Source: Terribacillus saccharophilus (GTDB taxonomy: Bacteria; Bacillota; Bacilli; Bacillales; Amphibacillaceae). From it: DNA of 64,000 nucleotides. The translations under genes and the position numbers were made by a program. Shown in pieces: positions 9,005 through 17,958 of this stretch; the stretch's first letter is position 1, and each line of letters starts with the position of its first letter. Location of the stretch: positions 62,001 to 126,000 of the forward strand of contig NZ_NPBD01000015.1 in assembly GCF_002272745.1 (NCBI RefSeq). Direction: 5' to 3'. The notes beneath the pieces were generated by a model, which was not told the origin of the DNA, made no database searches, and saw nothing but the letters and a program-made list of their open reading frames with translations.

Positions 9005-10420
9005 TCACCCCTCCAGTTTGGCAGCCTGCTCTTCTGTCCACTGTCTATTTGTTTCTAGCAAGGCTTCTATATCATCCACTTGCTCTTGAACCCGAACTCT
9101 CGCCGTACCACCAGGGATATTCCTGGCTGCAACGACTGTCTCCGGTGCAAGTGCTTCGTAGATATCTTCTTCTATCAGATTAGAAAACTGCTGAAGCTCT
9201 TCAAGTCCAAGATCCAGCAAATATTTCCCTTGCTCGATACTGTACAGCACTGTCTGCCCGACAACAGCATGCGATTCCCGAAACGCCATCCCTTTTGCTA
9301 CAAGATAGTCAGCTAAATCTGTTGCATTCGAGAAATCATTTCGAACAGCGTGATACATATTATCCTGCTTTACATGCATCGTCTCAATCATTGGCGCGAA
9401 AAGACCAAGTGCACCCTTTAATGTCTCTACTGTATCGAACATGCCCTCTTTGTCTTCCTGCATATCTTTGTTGTAAGCAAGAGGCAATCCTTTCAAGGTG
9501 GTCAGCATCCCCATCAAATGTCCGAAAACACGGCCGGATTTACCGCGGACAAGCTCTGCTACATCAGGGTTCTTCTTCTGCGGCATCATACTGCTGCCTG
9601 TAGAAAATGCATCATCCAATTCTATGAAGTTGAACTCTGCGCTAGACCATTGAACCAATTCCTCTGAAAGTCGTGAAAGGTGCATGCTGATCAAACTCGC
9701 AGCTGCCAGGAACTCCACCACGAAATCACGGTCACTTACACTGTCCAGACTGTTTTCGGTGATAGCATCAAAATGCAGCTGCTCTGCTACAAAATGCCGA
9801 TCAATCGGGAATGTCGTACCAGCTAAAGCACCTGCTCCAAGAGGCATCTTGTTCACACGCTTCCAGCTATCCTGAAGCCGCTCCACATCACGCTGTAGCA
9901 TATATGCATATGCCATAAGATGATGGCCGAACAGTACCGGCTGCGCCCGTTGCAAGTGTGTATAGCCAGGAAGAATTGTATCCAGATGCTGTTTCGCCTG
10001 TTCTGTCAGCGCTGTCTGAACAGCACCAAGCAGCCCGATAATTTCTACAATTGCTTCCCGTAAATAAAGACGCATATCCAATGCTACCTGGTCATTACGG
10101 CTTCTGCCAGTATGCAGCTTCCCCCCTACAGGACCGATTTGCTCAATCAACAACCGTTCCACATTCATATGAATGTCTTCATCTGCCTGCGAGAGCGTTG
10201 CCTCTCCTGCCAGGATTTTGTTCAGAACATGCTTTAATCCATCAGCAATAGTTTCTGCTTCATCTTGTTCGATGATGCCGCATTTGCCGAGCATTGCTAC
10301 ATGTGCCAGGCTGCCTTGAATATCGTATTTAGCCAGTTTCTGATCAAAGCCGATGGAGGAAGTGTAGGCGTCTACTAATTCATTGGTCGGCTTCGTGAAT
10401 CTTCCTCCCCAGAGCTTCAT
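9005..10420 (-). CDS. argH: Argininosuccinate lyase
   Basis: Splits argininosuccinate to arginine and fumarate. 471 residues, begins MKLWGGRF, and carries the fumarase/aspartase superfamily signature [12 protein letters not shown] containing the catalytic serine loop. [13 protein letters not shown] and [14 protein letters not shown] are the other two conserved regions. Overlaps the argG stop by 4 bases, consistent with translational coupling. Confidence 0.97.
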   Translation of the reverse strand: MKLWGGRFTKPTNELVDAYTSSIGFDQKLAKYDIQGSLAHVAMLGKCGIIEQDEAETIADGLKHVLNKILAGEATLSQADEDIHMNVERLLIEQIGPVGGKLHTGRSRNDQVALDMRLYLREAIVEIIGLLGAVQTALTEQAKQHLDTILPGYTHLQRAQPVLFGHHLMAYAYMLQRDVERLQDSWKRVNKMPLGAGALAGTTFPIDRHFVAEQLHFDAITENSLDSVSDRDFVVEFLAAASLISMHLSRLSEELVQWSSAEFNFIELDDAFSTGSSMMPQKKNPDVAELVRGKSGRVFGHLMGMLTTLKGLPLAYNKDMQEDKEGMFDTVETLKGALGLFAPMIETMHVKQDNMYHAVRNDFSNATDLADYLVAKGMAFRESHAVVGQTVLYSIEQGKYLLDLGLEELQQFSNLIEEDIYEALAPETVVAARNIPGGTARVRVQEQVDDIEALLETNRQWTEEQAAKLEG

Positions 10421-11676
10421 TGTTTCACAGCTTCTTTTTTATCAATTTTCAATAGTGAAGGTGCCTCCGTTTGTACTGTCAGCTTACGAGCAACCTCTGC
10501 CTGAACCTTTGTTGGCAGACCCCAAAGCTGGATGAAACCGAGTGCTGCATCATGATCGAATTTATCTTCTGGTTTGTATGTTGCCAGATCAAAGCTGTAT
10601 AGAGATTCAGCAGATTCTCTACCGACAACAAGTGCATGTCCTTTGTACAGCTTCACTTTGACATTACCGGAGACTGTCTGCTGCGTTTCCTCAATGAATG
10701 CTTGCAGCGCTTTTGTTAACGGCGAATACCATAGACCGTCATAGATTGTTTGTGCAAGCTTATGCTCGACAATCGGTTTGAATTGGGAAATTTCACGTGT
10801 CATCGTCAAAGCTTCCAATTCCTGATGTGCAGCAATTAATGTCACTGCAGCCGGACATTCATAGATTTCACGAGATTTGATTCCTACTAATCTATTTTCG
10901 ACATGATCGATACGTCCGACACCATGCTTACCTGCGATTTCATTTAATTTCAAGATAAGTGCATCCAATGGATAAGCTTCTCCATCAAGTGCGACTGGTT
11001 TCCCTTTTTCAAATGTAATTGTCACGATTTGCGCTTCATCTGGTGCATTTTCCGGGTCTACAGTCAATCCGAAAGCGTCACTTGGCGGCTGCTCCCATGG
11101 ATCTTCCAGAATACCGCATTCGTTGGAACGTCCCCATAGATTCTGATCGACACTGTATGGGCTCTCTTTCCCAACAGGAACCGGTATACCATGCTTCTCC
11201 GCATATTCAATCTCTTCATCACGACTCATTGCCCATTCACGGACAGGAGCAACAATTTTCAAATCCGGGTCCAACGCTGTGAAGCTCACATCAAAACGTA
11301 CTTGATCATTTCCTTTACCAGTACAGCCATGTGCTACTGCCACAGCTCCTTCTTCTTTCGCGATATCTACTAATACCTTCGCAATCAAAGGCCGGCTAAG
11401 TGCAGAAACTAGCGGATACTTCCCTTCATAAAGCAGATTCGCTTTCAAAGCTGGAAGCACATATTCCTCTGCATATGCAGCTTTTGCGTCTACTGTATAA
11501 GATTTAATAGCTCCAACTTGAAGTGCCTTCTCCTGAACGAAATCCAAGTCCTTGCCTTCACCGACATCCAAACCAACTGCGATGACGTCATAATTATATT
11601 TATCCTGCAGCCATTTGATTGCTACAGAAGTATCTAAACCACCAGAGTATGCGAGTACGATTTTATCTTTTGCCAT
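10417..11676 (-). CDS. argG: Argininosuccinate synthase
   Basis: ATP-dependent ligation of citrulline and aspartate. 419 residues; the N-terminal PP-loop [15 protein letters not shown] at 9-23 binds ATP, and [15 protein letters not shown] is the citrulline/aspartate region. First gene of the operon, preceded by a promoter overlapped by ARG boxes. The C-terminal extension after about residue 400 is slightly longer than typical bacterial homologues but unremarkable. Confidence 0.97.
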   Translation of the reverse strand: MAKDKIVLAYSGGLDTSVAIKWLQDKYNYDVIAVGLDVGEGKDLDFVQEKALQVGAIKSYTVDAKAAYAEEYVLPALKANLLYEGKYPLVSALSRPLIAKVLVDIAKEEGAVAVAHGCTGKGNDQVRFDVSFTALDPDLKIVAPVREWAMSRDEEIEYAEKHGIPVPVGKESPYSVDQNLWGRSNECGILEDPWEQPPSDAFGLTVDPENAPDEAQIVTITFEKGKPVALDGEAYPLDALILKLNEIAGKHGVGRIDHVENRLVGIKSREIYECPAAVTLIAAHQELEALTMTREISQFKPIVEHKLAQTIYDGLWYSPLTKALQAFIEETQQTVSGNVKVKLYKGHALVVGRESAESLYSFDLATYKPEDKFDHDAALGFIQLWGLPTKVQAEVARKLTVQTEAPSLLKIDKKEAVKQ

Positions 11677-11716
11677 TATGAATCTCCCTCTCCGTGCTGA
11701 ATGCTCGATTTATTTA

Positions 11717-11754
11717 TGTGAATTATTATGCATTATTATTAATATAAATTCAAG
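11717..11754 (-). promoter_or_regulatory. argG operon promoter overlapped by two ARG boxes
   Basis: On the minus strand TTGAAT (11748-11753) and CATAAT (11725-11730) are separated by exactly 17 bp. The 18-mer 11737-11754 matches the Bacillus ARG box (CATGAATAAAAATTCAAG) at 15 of 18 positions and covers the -35; a weaker box (about 12 of 18) at 11717-11734 covers the -10. The placement implies repression by an ArgR/AhrC protein when arginine is plentiful. Confidence 0.7.
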
Positions 11755-11830
11755 CATTTTTTATTAATTTAACGACTTGGTATACTATTAATCTAAAGAA
11801 TAGAAGGTGCCTGCCCACTTTTTGGCATAA

Positions 11831-11862
11831 AAAAAAGACGAGTCTAAGAACTCGTCTTTTCG
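11831..11862. terminator. Terminator downstream of queE
   Basis: Stem AAAAGACGAG (11833-11842) with CTCGTCTTTT (11851-11860) and an eight-base loop, with A and T runs on both sides. It directly follows the queE stop on the minus strand. Confidence 0.8.
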
Positions 11863-11863
11863 T

Positions 11864-12595
11864 TTATACACCGCGTTTGTTTCCCCACACAAGTGTATGA
11901 AGCTGTGGCAGGACACGCACATGATTCAGTTCATTGGAAGCGGACACCTGATCAATCAGCCATTCATACTTAGACAGCAATGCATCCTTCAATGCTGCAT
12001 CATCCAAAGTAGCTGTATCATGATTACCGACTTGTACATAAAAACTCACATCTGGATAACGTTTATGAACATTCGTTGCATAACGCAAGTCTTCTTCGTC
12101 GAATATAACAACCTTCAAACTCACATGCATAAGACGCCCTGCTTCTCTCAGATTGTTAATTATCTCATCAAGACGATGAAAATCAGTCTTCATCAACGAG
12201 CTTGGCGGTTTAGGCGATATAGTGAGATCGTCGATTTCCAGGAACCACGGCTGATACCGGCTTCCCTGAGTCTCCAAAGCTACTTTCACTTCTTTCTTTT
12301 TCAGAAGCTCTGTGAACTCTCCTAGATTCTTAAGTAATGCAGGGTTTCCTCCAGAGATAGTCACGTGACGGAAACGATCTCCGCCTACTTCCTCCAATTG
12401 ATTCCATATCTCTTCGGCAGTCAGTTGCCGAATGTCATCCTTGGCTGATCCATCCCATGTAAAGGCAGAATCACACCAGCTGCAGCTATAGTCGCAGCCT
12501 GCTGTACGTACGAACATCGTCTTTTGTCCGACAACCATACCTTCTCCTTGTACAGTAGGACCGAATACTTCTAAAACCGGAAATTTACTTGCCAT
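11864..12595 (-). CDS. queE: 7-carboxy-7-deazaguanine synthase (radical SAM)
   Basis: Third step of preQ0/queuosine precursor synthesis, converting 6-carboxytetrahydropterin to CDG with a radical SAM cluster. About 243 residues. FVRTAGCDYSCSWCDSAF holds the CX3CX2C cluster motif, and GGNPALL is the SAM-binding segment. Start set at ATG 12595 because GAGGAACAGAG precedes it and the protein then begins [19 protein letters not shown] as in relatives; the open frame continues upstream to 12646 inside queD. Overlaps queD by 11 bases. Confidence 0.95.
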   Translation of the reverse strand: MASKFPVLEVFGPTVQGEGMVVGQKTMFVRTAGCDYSCSWCDSAFTWDGSAKDDIRQLTAEEIWNQLEEVGGDRFRHVTISGGNPALLKNLGEFTELLKKKEVKVALETQGSRYQPWFLEIDDLTISPKPPSSLMKTDFHRLDEIINNLREAGRLMHVSLKVVIFDEEDLRYATNVHKRYPDVSFYVQVGNHDTATLDDAALKDALLSKYEWLIDQVSASNELNHVRVLPQLHTLVWGNKRGV

Positions 12596-13022
12596 TCTCT
12601 GTTCCTCGCTTTGGTCGATATACGCAATAGCTGGTTGGCGTCTCACGCAAGAATACTTGCAGGCACTTCGGCTGGTGAGGCAGCTGATCCAGCTCTTGTT
12701 GAATCAATTCATATATTTTACGTGCCATCACTTCTGTTGTCGGGAAATCGTCTTTCCCGAATACGTCTGTATGATCATTTAATAAGGTGTGGTCAAATTT
12801 CTTGTGAATCAATGCTTTGATGGTGGAGAAATTGAATAAAAATCCACTGTCATCCAATTCATCCCCAGCAATCGTAACATTGGCAAAATACGTATGGCCA
12901 TGCACTTGCTGGCATTTACCGGCATCCGGATGCTGGATACTGTGTGCTGCAGCGAAATGCAGATCCTTATTCAATTCGTAGCTATAATCATGCTGCACTT
13001 GCGGATAAATTTGCTGGATCAT
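12585..13022 (-). CDS. queD: 6-carboxy-5,6,7,8-tetrahydropterin synthase
   Basis: 145 residues, PTPS family. The zinc ligands are in FAAAHS and HGHTYF, with the catalytic cysteine in GKCQQVHGH, and KFDHTLLND in the middle. Converts dihydroneopterin triphosphate to CPH4. Overlaps queC by 4 bases and queE by 11, so the three are one operon under the preQ1 riboswitch. Confidence 0.95.
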   Translation of the reverse strand: MIQQIYPQVQHDYSYELNKDLHFAAAHSIQHPDAGKCQQVHGHTYFANVTIAGDELDDSGFLFNFSTIKALIHKKFDHTLLNDHTDVFGKDDFPTTEVMARKIYELIQQELDQLPHQPKCLQVFLRETPTSYCVYRPKRGTENGK

Positions 13023-13678
13023 ACATGTTCCGCCTTTTTCGCTTCATATTGATCAAGACCGTTTTGGCGCAGCTTACAAGCCGGGCACTCTCCGCAGCCC
13101 TCGGCAACGATGCCATTGTAGCAGGTAAGTGTTTTTTCTTTTACATAATCAAGCTTACCTAGCTGATCTGCCATTTCCCATGTTTCTGCTTTATCCAGCC
13201 ACATAAGCGGGGTATGGATGACGAAATCTTTATCCATTGATAGATTGAGAGATACATTCAATGATTTCACAAAGATATCCCGGCAGTCTGGGTAGCCGCT
13301 GAAGTCTGTTTCACATACACCTGTCACAAGATGCTTCGCGCCTACTTGATGCGCCAAGATCGCTGCAAAGGATAGAAATACTAGATTACGTCCCGGTACG
13401 AATGTGGACGGCAGTTCCCCTTCTTGCTGTTCAATTTCGATATCGTCTCTTGTCAATGCGTTTGGTGCAAGCTGATTCAATAAAGACATATCCAATACGT
13501 GATGTCTGATGCCTTGTTCCTTGGCTATCTGTTCGGCTACCTCGATTTCCAAACTGTGGCGCTGATTATAATTGAATGTAACAGCTTCCACTTCCTCAAA
13601 CTGCTCCATTGCCCAAAACAAACAAGTTGTACTATCTTGGCCGCCGCTAAATACGACGATGGCTTTACCCTTCTTCAT
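13019..13678 (-). CDS. queC: 7-cyano-7-deazaguanine (preQ0) synthase
   Basis: 219 residues. The N-terminal PP-loop [16 protein letters not shown] binds ATP; the C-terminal [10 protein letters not shown] with an earlier Cys (TCYNG) forms the zinc site. Converts CDG to preQ0 with ammonia and ATP. ATG 13678 has AAAGGAG eight bases ahead and yields [13 protein letters not shown], as in relatives; the open frame reaches 13744 only by crossing the leader terminator. First gene of queC-queD-queE; queF is not in the window. Confidence 0.95.
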   Translation of the reverse strand: MKKGKAIVVFSGGQDSTTCLFWAMEQFEEVEAVTFNYNQRHSLEIEVAEQIAKEQGIRHHVLDMSLLNQLAPNALTRDDIEIEQQEGELPSTFVPGRNLVFLSFAAILAHQVGAKHLVTGVCETDFSGYPDCRDIFVKSLNVSLNLSMDKDFVIHTPLMWLDKAETWEMADQLGKLDYVKEKTLTCYNGIVAEGCGECPACKLRQNGLDQYEAKKAEHV

Positions 13679-13715
13679 TACGTTTCTCCTTTTTTTCCAG
13701 ACAATCCAATAAAAA

Positions 13716-13739
13716 AGCCTCTTCCAATAGGAAGAGGCT
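13716..13739 (-). terminator. Second leader terminator of the que operon
   Basis: Perfect 10-bp stem AGCCTCTTCC/GGAAGAGGCT with a 4-base loop, followed on the minus strand by six U. It sits between the riboswitch platform and queC, 38 bases before the start codon. Confidence 0.8.
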
Positions 13740-13766
13740 GCCAATTATCCATAAAAAAATAAAAAA

Positions 13767-13824
13767 GACTATACCCAAGGATATAGTTCCTTAGTTTTTT
13801 ATAGAGGGTTGTGCTAGAACCTCT
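13767..13824 (-). promoter_or_regulatory. preQ1-I riboswitch with terminator/antiterminator platform
   Basis: Minus strand 13824-13789 reads AGAGGTTCTAGCAC, then CCCTCTATAAAAAACTAAGG, an almost exact preQ1 class I aptamer. The 3' CTAAGG (13789-13794) can instead pair fully (one G-U) with CCTTGG (13775-13780), while ACTATA/TATAGT (782-787 with 768-773) forms a small terminator before a long U-rich run. Ligand binding would lock CTAAGG in the pseudoknot and free the terminator. Confidence 0.95.
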
Positions 13825-13870
13825 CCCAGGATGGCCTGGATTTTTTATTCTTTTCTGCAGTTCATTGTAT

Positions 13871-13890
13871 CACAGCTGAATAATTTTGCA
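13871..13890 (-). promoter_or_regulatory. Candidate queC promoter -10 region
   Basis: On the minus strand TGTGATACAAT (about 13867-13877) is an extended -10 (TG-N-TACAAT) placed about 45 bases before the preQ1 aptamer. No strong -35 is visible, which is acceptable for extended -10 promoters. Confidence 0.45.
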
Positions 13891-13903
13891 TATGGGAAAA
13901 GGC

Positions 13904-14099
13904 TGGTATATTACTTAGGACTGCTTCAGTAACCCGCCGGCGGAATACTTCGCTTTCCACCTACGCTAGTGTAGATTCTCTATTTTTATATATACTACTT
14001 TTCTTATTAATCCATTATAAAAACAAATCTAGAAAAATTGATTTAGCAGGTTATCTTCTTTAACCATAAATATCTATTTCGAGCGAAAGTAATATACCA
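13904..14099. mobile_element. 196-bp MITE-like element with 13-bp terminal inverted repeats
   Basis: The ends TGGTATATTACTT (13904-13916) and AAGTAATATACCA (14087-14099) are perfect inverted complements. The interior holds the GC palindrome CCGCCGGCGG (13934-13943), an imperfect palindrome at about 13961-13974, and no ORF of note. No target duplication is obvious at the borders (GGC versus CAC). One end coincides with the point where the neighbouring gene remnant stops making sense. A non-autonomous transposon remnant or a genus-level dispersed repeat are both possible. Confidence 0.5.
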
Positions 14100-14370
14100 C
14101 ACCACGAAGAATTTTTTTTTAATTACTCCTAATCCTGCGCAATTAAATCTTATAGTTTCGTTTTCGAGTGCCTCGAACTCAATTTTTTTACTTCTGCACC
14201 AATCAATCCTAGTTGAATTGTGTGTTTACCAGGAGCAACAGAGTATTAAAGGTAACTCTAGGACCGATAGTTCCAAATTTTTTGCCGTTTAAGAATAAAA
14301 AAGGAAATCCAGACTTCGAGAATTCTACGTAAGATTCTTCATAGTCTGTATTTCCCTTTATTAATACACT
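14100..14370 (-). pseudogene. Frameshifted remnant of a small beta-rich protein behind ddl
   Basis: Starting just after the ddl stop, minus-strand translation gives NTDYEESYVEFSKSGFPFLF and a NGKKFGTIGPRVTFN stretch, then shifts frame (near 14241-14250) to SVAPGKHTIQLGLIGAEV, then again at a T7 homopolymer (14183-14189) to KIEFEALENETIRFNCAGLG. Joined, this reads as one compact beta-sandwich-like domain with a PGKHTI turn, as in short lipoprotein or PEGA-like domains. No start codon is found, and the 3' end runs into the inverted-repeat element. I do not recognise the family. Confidence 0.55.
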
Positions 14371-14382
14371 AAATTACTACGA

Positions 14383-15489
14383 TTACTGATGCTGAAAGGC
14401 TGCGTTGCTTAGTTCGTTATCTCGTTTATGACGTTCGATAGCAAGCTGAATCAGACGATCAATGAGGTCTGGGTAGGAAATACCAGTGATGTCCCAAAGC
14501 TTCGGATACATACTGATTTTCGTGAAGCCTGGAAGTGTATTTACTTCATTTACAACGAATTCCCCTTCTTCTGTTAAGAAGAAGTCGACACGTGCAAGCC
14601 CTTCGACATCAAGTGTCTGGAATACTTCAACCGCAAGCTTTCTTGCTTGTTCTGTAACAGACTCGGAAAGCTGAGCTGGGATAGCAAGCTCTGCTCCTGA
14701 TTCGTCGATATACTTGGATTCATAAGAATAAAATTCTGTTTTCGGCAGAATCTCTCCTGGTAAGCTAGCGATCGGTTCTTCGTTGCCAAGTACCGCCACT
14801 TCGATTTCGCGGCCAACAATTGCTTCCTCGACAAGAACTTTCGTATCGTAGCGGAAAGCTTCTTCCAAGCCTTTGTAGAACTCATCTTCTGTCTTCGCTT
14901 TACTTACACCGACAGAGGAGCCTTGGTTCGCGGGCTTGATGAAGACTGTGGTGCCCAGCACTTCTGCTACCTCTTCATAACGGATAGAGCCAAGCTGGCG
15001 TTTTTTGAATGTGAAGCCATTCGCTACTCGAATTCCCGTTTCCTTCAATAGACGCTTTGCAATGTCCTTATCCATGCACACAGCTGAGCTAAGCACATTC
15101 GGGCCTACATACGGAAGATTCGCAATACGCAGCATCCCTTGCATGCTGCCATCCTCGCCGAGTGTACCGTGGAGGATACTGAAGATAACATCCACTTGAT
15201 CTAGGACAGCGCCTTGACTCGGATTAACGAGCTGTTTCTCCTTCACACCAGGTACAACAGCGATTCCTTGCTCGGAAGGCTTCAGTTCGATATTTTTTGG
15301 ATCATGTGCGTTCAGCAGATAGTCAGCCTTGTCATTCAGCTGCCATTTTCCTTCTTTATCGATACCAATCAGAACAACATCATATTTATTTTTATCAATT
15401 GCATCGGCAATATTTTTTGCAGATTGTAAGGATACTTCATGCTCCGCGGATTTTCCGCCGAAGACGATTCCTACTTTTGTTTTACCCAC
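14383..15489 (-). CDS. ddl: D-alanine--D-alanine ligase
   Basis: 368 residues, full length. Makes D-Ala-D-Ala for peptidoglycan. Conserved parts: VGIVFGGKSAEHEVSL at the N-terminus, HGTLGEDGSMQGML (substrate), VKPANQGSSVGVSKA-like ATP-grasp segment (here FIKPANQGSSVGVSKA), and ARVDFF with NEVNTLPGFT near the C-terminus for metal and phosphate. Start is GTG at 15489. Monocistronic as far as visible; only the gene remnant lies downstream and no clear terminator follows. Confidence 0.96.
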   Translation of the reverse strand: MGKTKVGIVFGGKSAEHEVSLQSAKNIADAIDKNKYDVVLIGIDKEGKWQLNDKADYLLNAHDPKNIELKPSEQGIAVVPGVKEKQLVNPSQGAVLDQVDVIFSILHGTLGEDGSMQGMLRIANLPYVGPNVLSSAVCMDKDIAKRLLKETGIRVANGFTFKKRQLGSIRYEEVAEVLGTTVFIKPANQGSSVGVSKAKTEDEFYKGLEEAFRYDTKVLVEEAIVGREIEVAVLGNEEPIASLPGEILPKTEFYSYESKYIDESGAELAIPAQLSESVTEQARKLAVEVFQTLDVEGLARVDFFLTEEGEFVVNEVNTLPGFTKISMYPKLWDITGISYPDLIDRLIQLAIERHKRDNELSNAAFQHQ

Positions 15490-15639
15490 CTGTAACCATT
15501 CCTTTCTGACGTGAGACCATTGCTTTCATTTTATCACAAACGAGTGCGGCTGCCTCCTATGTCCATAAGAAAAAATCGTGTTTCACATGGAGCACATTCG
15601 GTAACTATATACATTAACAACAGAGACAGGAGGATGGAA

Positions 15640-16089
15640 ATGGGCTATTACGATCATTTTGATGCCTCGACCGATTTTCGTAAACATCCAGATAAGTACC
15701 GCATCGGCCGCGGTGAGCAGGGTGTGCTGATGGTGGAGCCTTATAAAAGTGAAATCCTTCCCCATTGGCGCTTCAAAACACCAGAAATTGCAGAGGAATC
15801 CTGCCATAAAATTTCGGAGATGTTTGAGGAATACCGCAAACAGGATGATTTTGTCGGGATGGATATGGCCAGGAAATACATTCAGATGGGCTATACCCGC
15901 GCTCGCCGCTATGCTAATTATAAGGGCGGTAAAAAGTACAAGGATGCAGACAAGACGGAAAAACACGACCGGCAAATCGATGATGAAAAAGCTGCTTCTG
16001 CACAGATTTTCAAAAAAAGATGGGATGCAATAAGAGAAGACGAAGATTATCTTTCCCGTAAGAAAGCGCATCAGAAACAATACGGATAG
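15640..16089 (+). CDS. DUF4385 family protein
   Basis: 149 residues, charged, no membrane segment or signal. Contains DFRKHPDKYRIGRGEQGVL, EPYKSEILPHWRFKTPEIA and FVGMDMARKYIQMGYTRARR, the conserved core of DUF4385. Function unknown. ATG 15640 is chosen over upstream starts because AGGAGG (15628-15633) is spaced six bases from it; the ATG at 15634 abuts the site. Lysine-rich C-terminal half may contact nucleic acid, which is only inference. Confidence 0.85.
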   Translation: MGYYDHFDASTDFRKHPDKYRIGRGEQGVLMVEPYKSEILPHWRFKTPEIAEESCHKISEMFEEYRKQDDFVGMDMARKYIQMGYTRARRYANYKGGKKYKDADKTEKHDRQIDDEKAASAQIFKKRWDAIREDEDYLSRKKAHQKQYG

Positions 16090-16147
16090 CCATGACATAA
16101 AGATTCTAGTATGCTTTTAAAGACTAACTTTTGGAGGCACAGCTAGA

Positions 16148-16774
16148 ATGAAAGGAATCACACATCTATTAATCGGAGCTGGCGCAGGTTTCGCCAGTGC
16201 CACCGCCTTGAATGCTGAAGGCGCTGTGACGGTCACAATGACTTGTACGGCAGCAGTTGCAGCTCTTGTACCAGATTTGGATACAGGAGGTCTCCTCTCC
16301 AACCGAATTACTTTTTCACACAAAGCCATCCGCAATATTACAATTTTTATCGGATTATTGCTCATCCTATATAGTATGTGGAATTTATTCGGCCAAGATC
16401 GTTATATTGGGCTAGCGATCGGAGCAGGAATTATGGTCCTCTCCCGCGTAATCAATAAGAAGTTCATGCTGCTGATTACAGGTATCGCTGTTCTGCTGAC
16501 CGGATTGTACACGGGGCATACCTGGGTTGTCATGAGCGGATGTTACATTGGAATTGCATCTTTCCTTGCCCATCGGTCATACACTCACTCCTTGATCGGA
16601 CTGATCTATTTCTACATATTGATGACATTCTTTGAACAAGAGACCGCCCTATTCGGCACCCAGCTTGCCGGCACAGCCGGTTATGCAAGTCACCTGCTCG
16701 CTGACAGCAGGATATTCCCTGTGAATAAGAAAGGAGTCAAATTGCTCCTTCCTATAATCAAAAAAGATTTTTAA
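16148..16774 (+). CDS. YdjM/YvsG-like membrane-bound metal-dependent hydrolase
   Basis: 208 residues, about five membrane segments. MKGITHLLIGAGAGFA at the N-terminus with a buried histidine, LVPDLDTGG with paired acids, and HRSYTHSLIGL with histidines are the DUF457/YdjM metal-ligand motifs; a last HLLADSRIF adds another. In enterobacteria the family is LexA-regulated; no LexA box was found here. Thirteen bases upstream of the rhodanese fusion, so probably cotranscribed. Confidence 0.8.
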   Translation: MKGITHLLIGAGAGFASATALNAEGAVTVTMTCTAAVAALVPDLDTGGLLSNRITFSHKAIRNITIFIGLLLILYSMWNLFGQDRYIGLAIGAGIMVLSRVINKKFMLLITGIAVLLTGLYTGHTWVVMSGCYIGIASFLAHRSYTHSLIGLIYFYILMTFFEQETALFGTQLAGTAGYASHLLADSRIFPVNKKGVKLLLPIIKKDF

Positions 16775-16787
16775 AGGAGACGATTGC

Positions 16788-17918
16788 ATGAATCCATTGC
16801 ACACAGCAGAACTGGCAGAAAAAATAAAAGCGAAAGATACCGTTCATCTGCTTGATATCCGGCAAGAAGCGGATGTACAGGACTGGTCAATTGAAGCCGA
16901 TAGCGTTAAAAGATATGATATTCCGTTTGCCGCTATCAAAGCAGACCCAAATAAGGCCCGTAAAGAACTGCCAGAACATGATCCTGTCTATGTAATGTGC
17001 TATCGGGGCAAATCAGCTCAGACAGCCGTCTCCCTCTTACAAGCAGCAGGAATGGAAAATACCGTCCATGTCATTGGCGGCATGCAAGCTTGGGGAGAAA
17101 CACTCAGTCCCCGTAAAGTTGGCGATCTCACATATGGCGGGGAAATTTATCAATTCATGCGTATTGGGAAAGGCTGCCTATCCTACATGGTCGTTTCCAA
17201 TGGAGAAGCAGCTGTAGTAGATCCGGCAAGGTTCACCGAAGCCTATTCATCCTTCGCTAAAGACAACGGATGGACGATCAAACATGTACTTGATACCCAT
17301 CTTCACGCGGACCATTTGTCTGGCGGACGGAAGCTGGCAGAAGAAACAGGAGCGACATATTGGTTCCCTGCTGATGATGGAAAAGAAGCGACATTCACCT
17401 TCTCTCCTTTACAAGACGGTATGACGATTCCATTCGGAAAAACGGAGGAAGGCATGCGCAGTATTGCCTCACCAGGTCACACAGAAGGAAGCATCAGCTT
17501 TGTCGTTGATGACACATTTCTGCTGTCTGGAGATACGCTCTTTACCGAATCGATCGGCCGACCAGATTTAGCCGGTCACGCAGAACCATGGGTAAAGGAT
17601 CTGCACAACACCTTATATGAAAAGTATCCATTATTGTCGTTGGACTTGATTGTCCTTCCTTCCCATTTTTCCGAGCTGTCAGAGATCGAAACGGACGGTA
17701 CAGTCCAAGCACGAATGGAAGATATATACAGAAAAAATCCCAGACTGCAGCTGCAGGATGCGAGCCAATTTGCTTCCTCCGTTTTGGATAGCATTCCTCC
17801 CCAGCAGCCGAATAGCTACCAGCTGATTCGGGAAGCCAATCAAGGAAAAGCCACCATTGACAGCACAGACGAAGCCGATATAGAATTCGGCCCAAATCGC
17901 TGCGCAGTGACAAGCTAA
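16788..17918 (+). CDS. Rhodanese-persulfide dioxygenase fusion
   Basis: 376 residues. Residues 1-105 are a rhodanese domain with active loop CYRGKS starting at Cys71 and a final GGMQAW. From about 115 a metallo-beta-lactamase domain of the ETHE1/persulfide dioxygenase type follows: THLHADHLSGG (170-180), SPGHTEGS, LSGDTLFTESIGRPDL and LPSHF. Such proteins oxidise glutathione or bacillithiol persulfide to sulfite and move sulfane sulfur. The domain order (rhodanese first) is less common than dioxygenase-first fusions. Ends at a shared terminator before mtnE. Confidence 0.85.
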   Translation: MNPLHTAELAEKIKAKDTVHLLDIRQEADVQDWSIEADSVKRYDIPFAAIKADPNKARKELPEHDPVYVMCYRGKSAQTAVSLLQAAGMENTVHVIGGMQAWGETLSPRKVGDLTYGGEIYQFMRIGKGCLSYMVVSNGEAAVVDPARFTEAYSSFAKDNGWTIKHVLDTHLHADHLSGGRKLAEETGATYWFPADDGKEATFTFSPLQDGMTIPFGKTEEGMRSIASPGHTEGSISFVVDDTFLLSGDTLFTESIGRPDLAGHAEPWVKDLHNTLYEKYPLLSLDLIVLPSHFSELSEIETDGTVQARMEDIYRKNPRLQLQDASQFASSVLDSIPPQQPNSYQLIREANQGKATIDSTDEADIEFGPNRCAVTS

Positions 17919-17923
17919 CAGAC

Positions 17924-17957
17924 AAAAGAGCCAGTCCCACATAGGGCTGGCTCTTTT
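17924..17957. terminator. Bidirectional terminator between the sulfur fusion gene and mtnE
   Basis: Perfect 11-bp stem AAAAGAGCCAG/CTGGCTCTTTT enclosing a small loop that can itself pair TCCC with GGG(A). A and T runs on both sides serve both convergent genes. Confidence 0.85.
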
Positions 17958-17958
17958 C

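Noticed and set aside
15583-16098. Long minus-strand ORF opposite the DUF4385 gene
   Set aside because: The plus strand carries the recognised family with a proper ribosome site; the antisense frame is a shadow.
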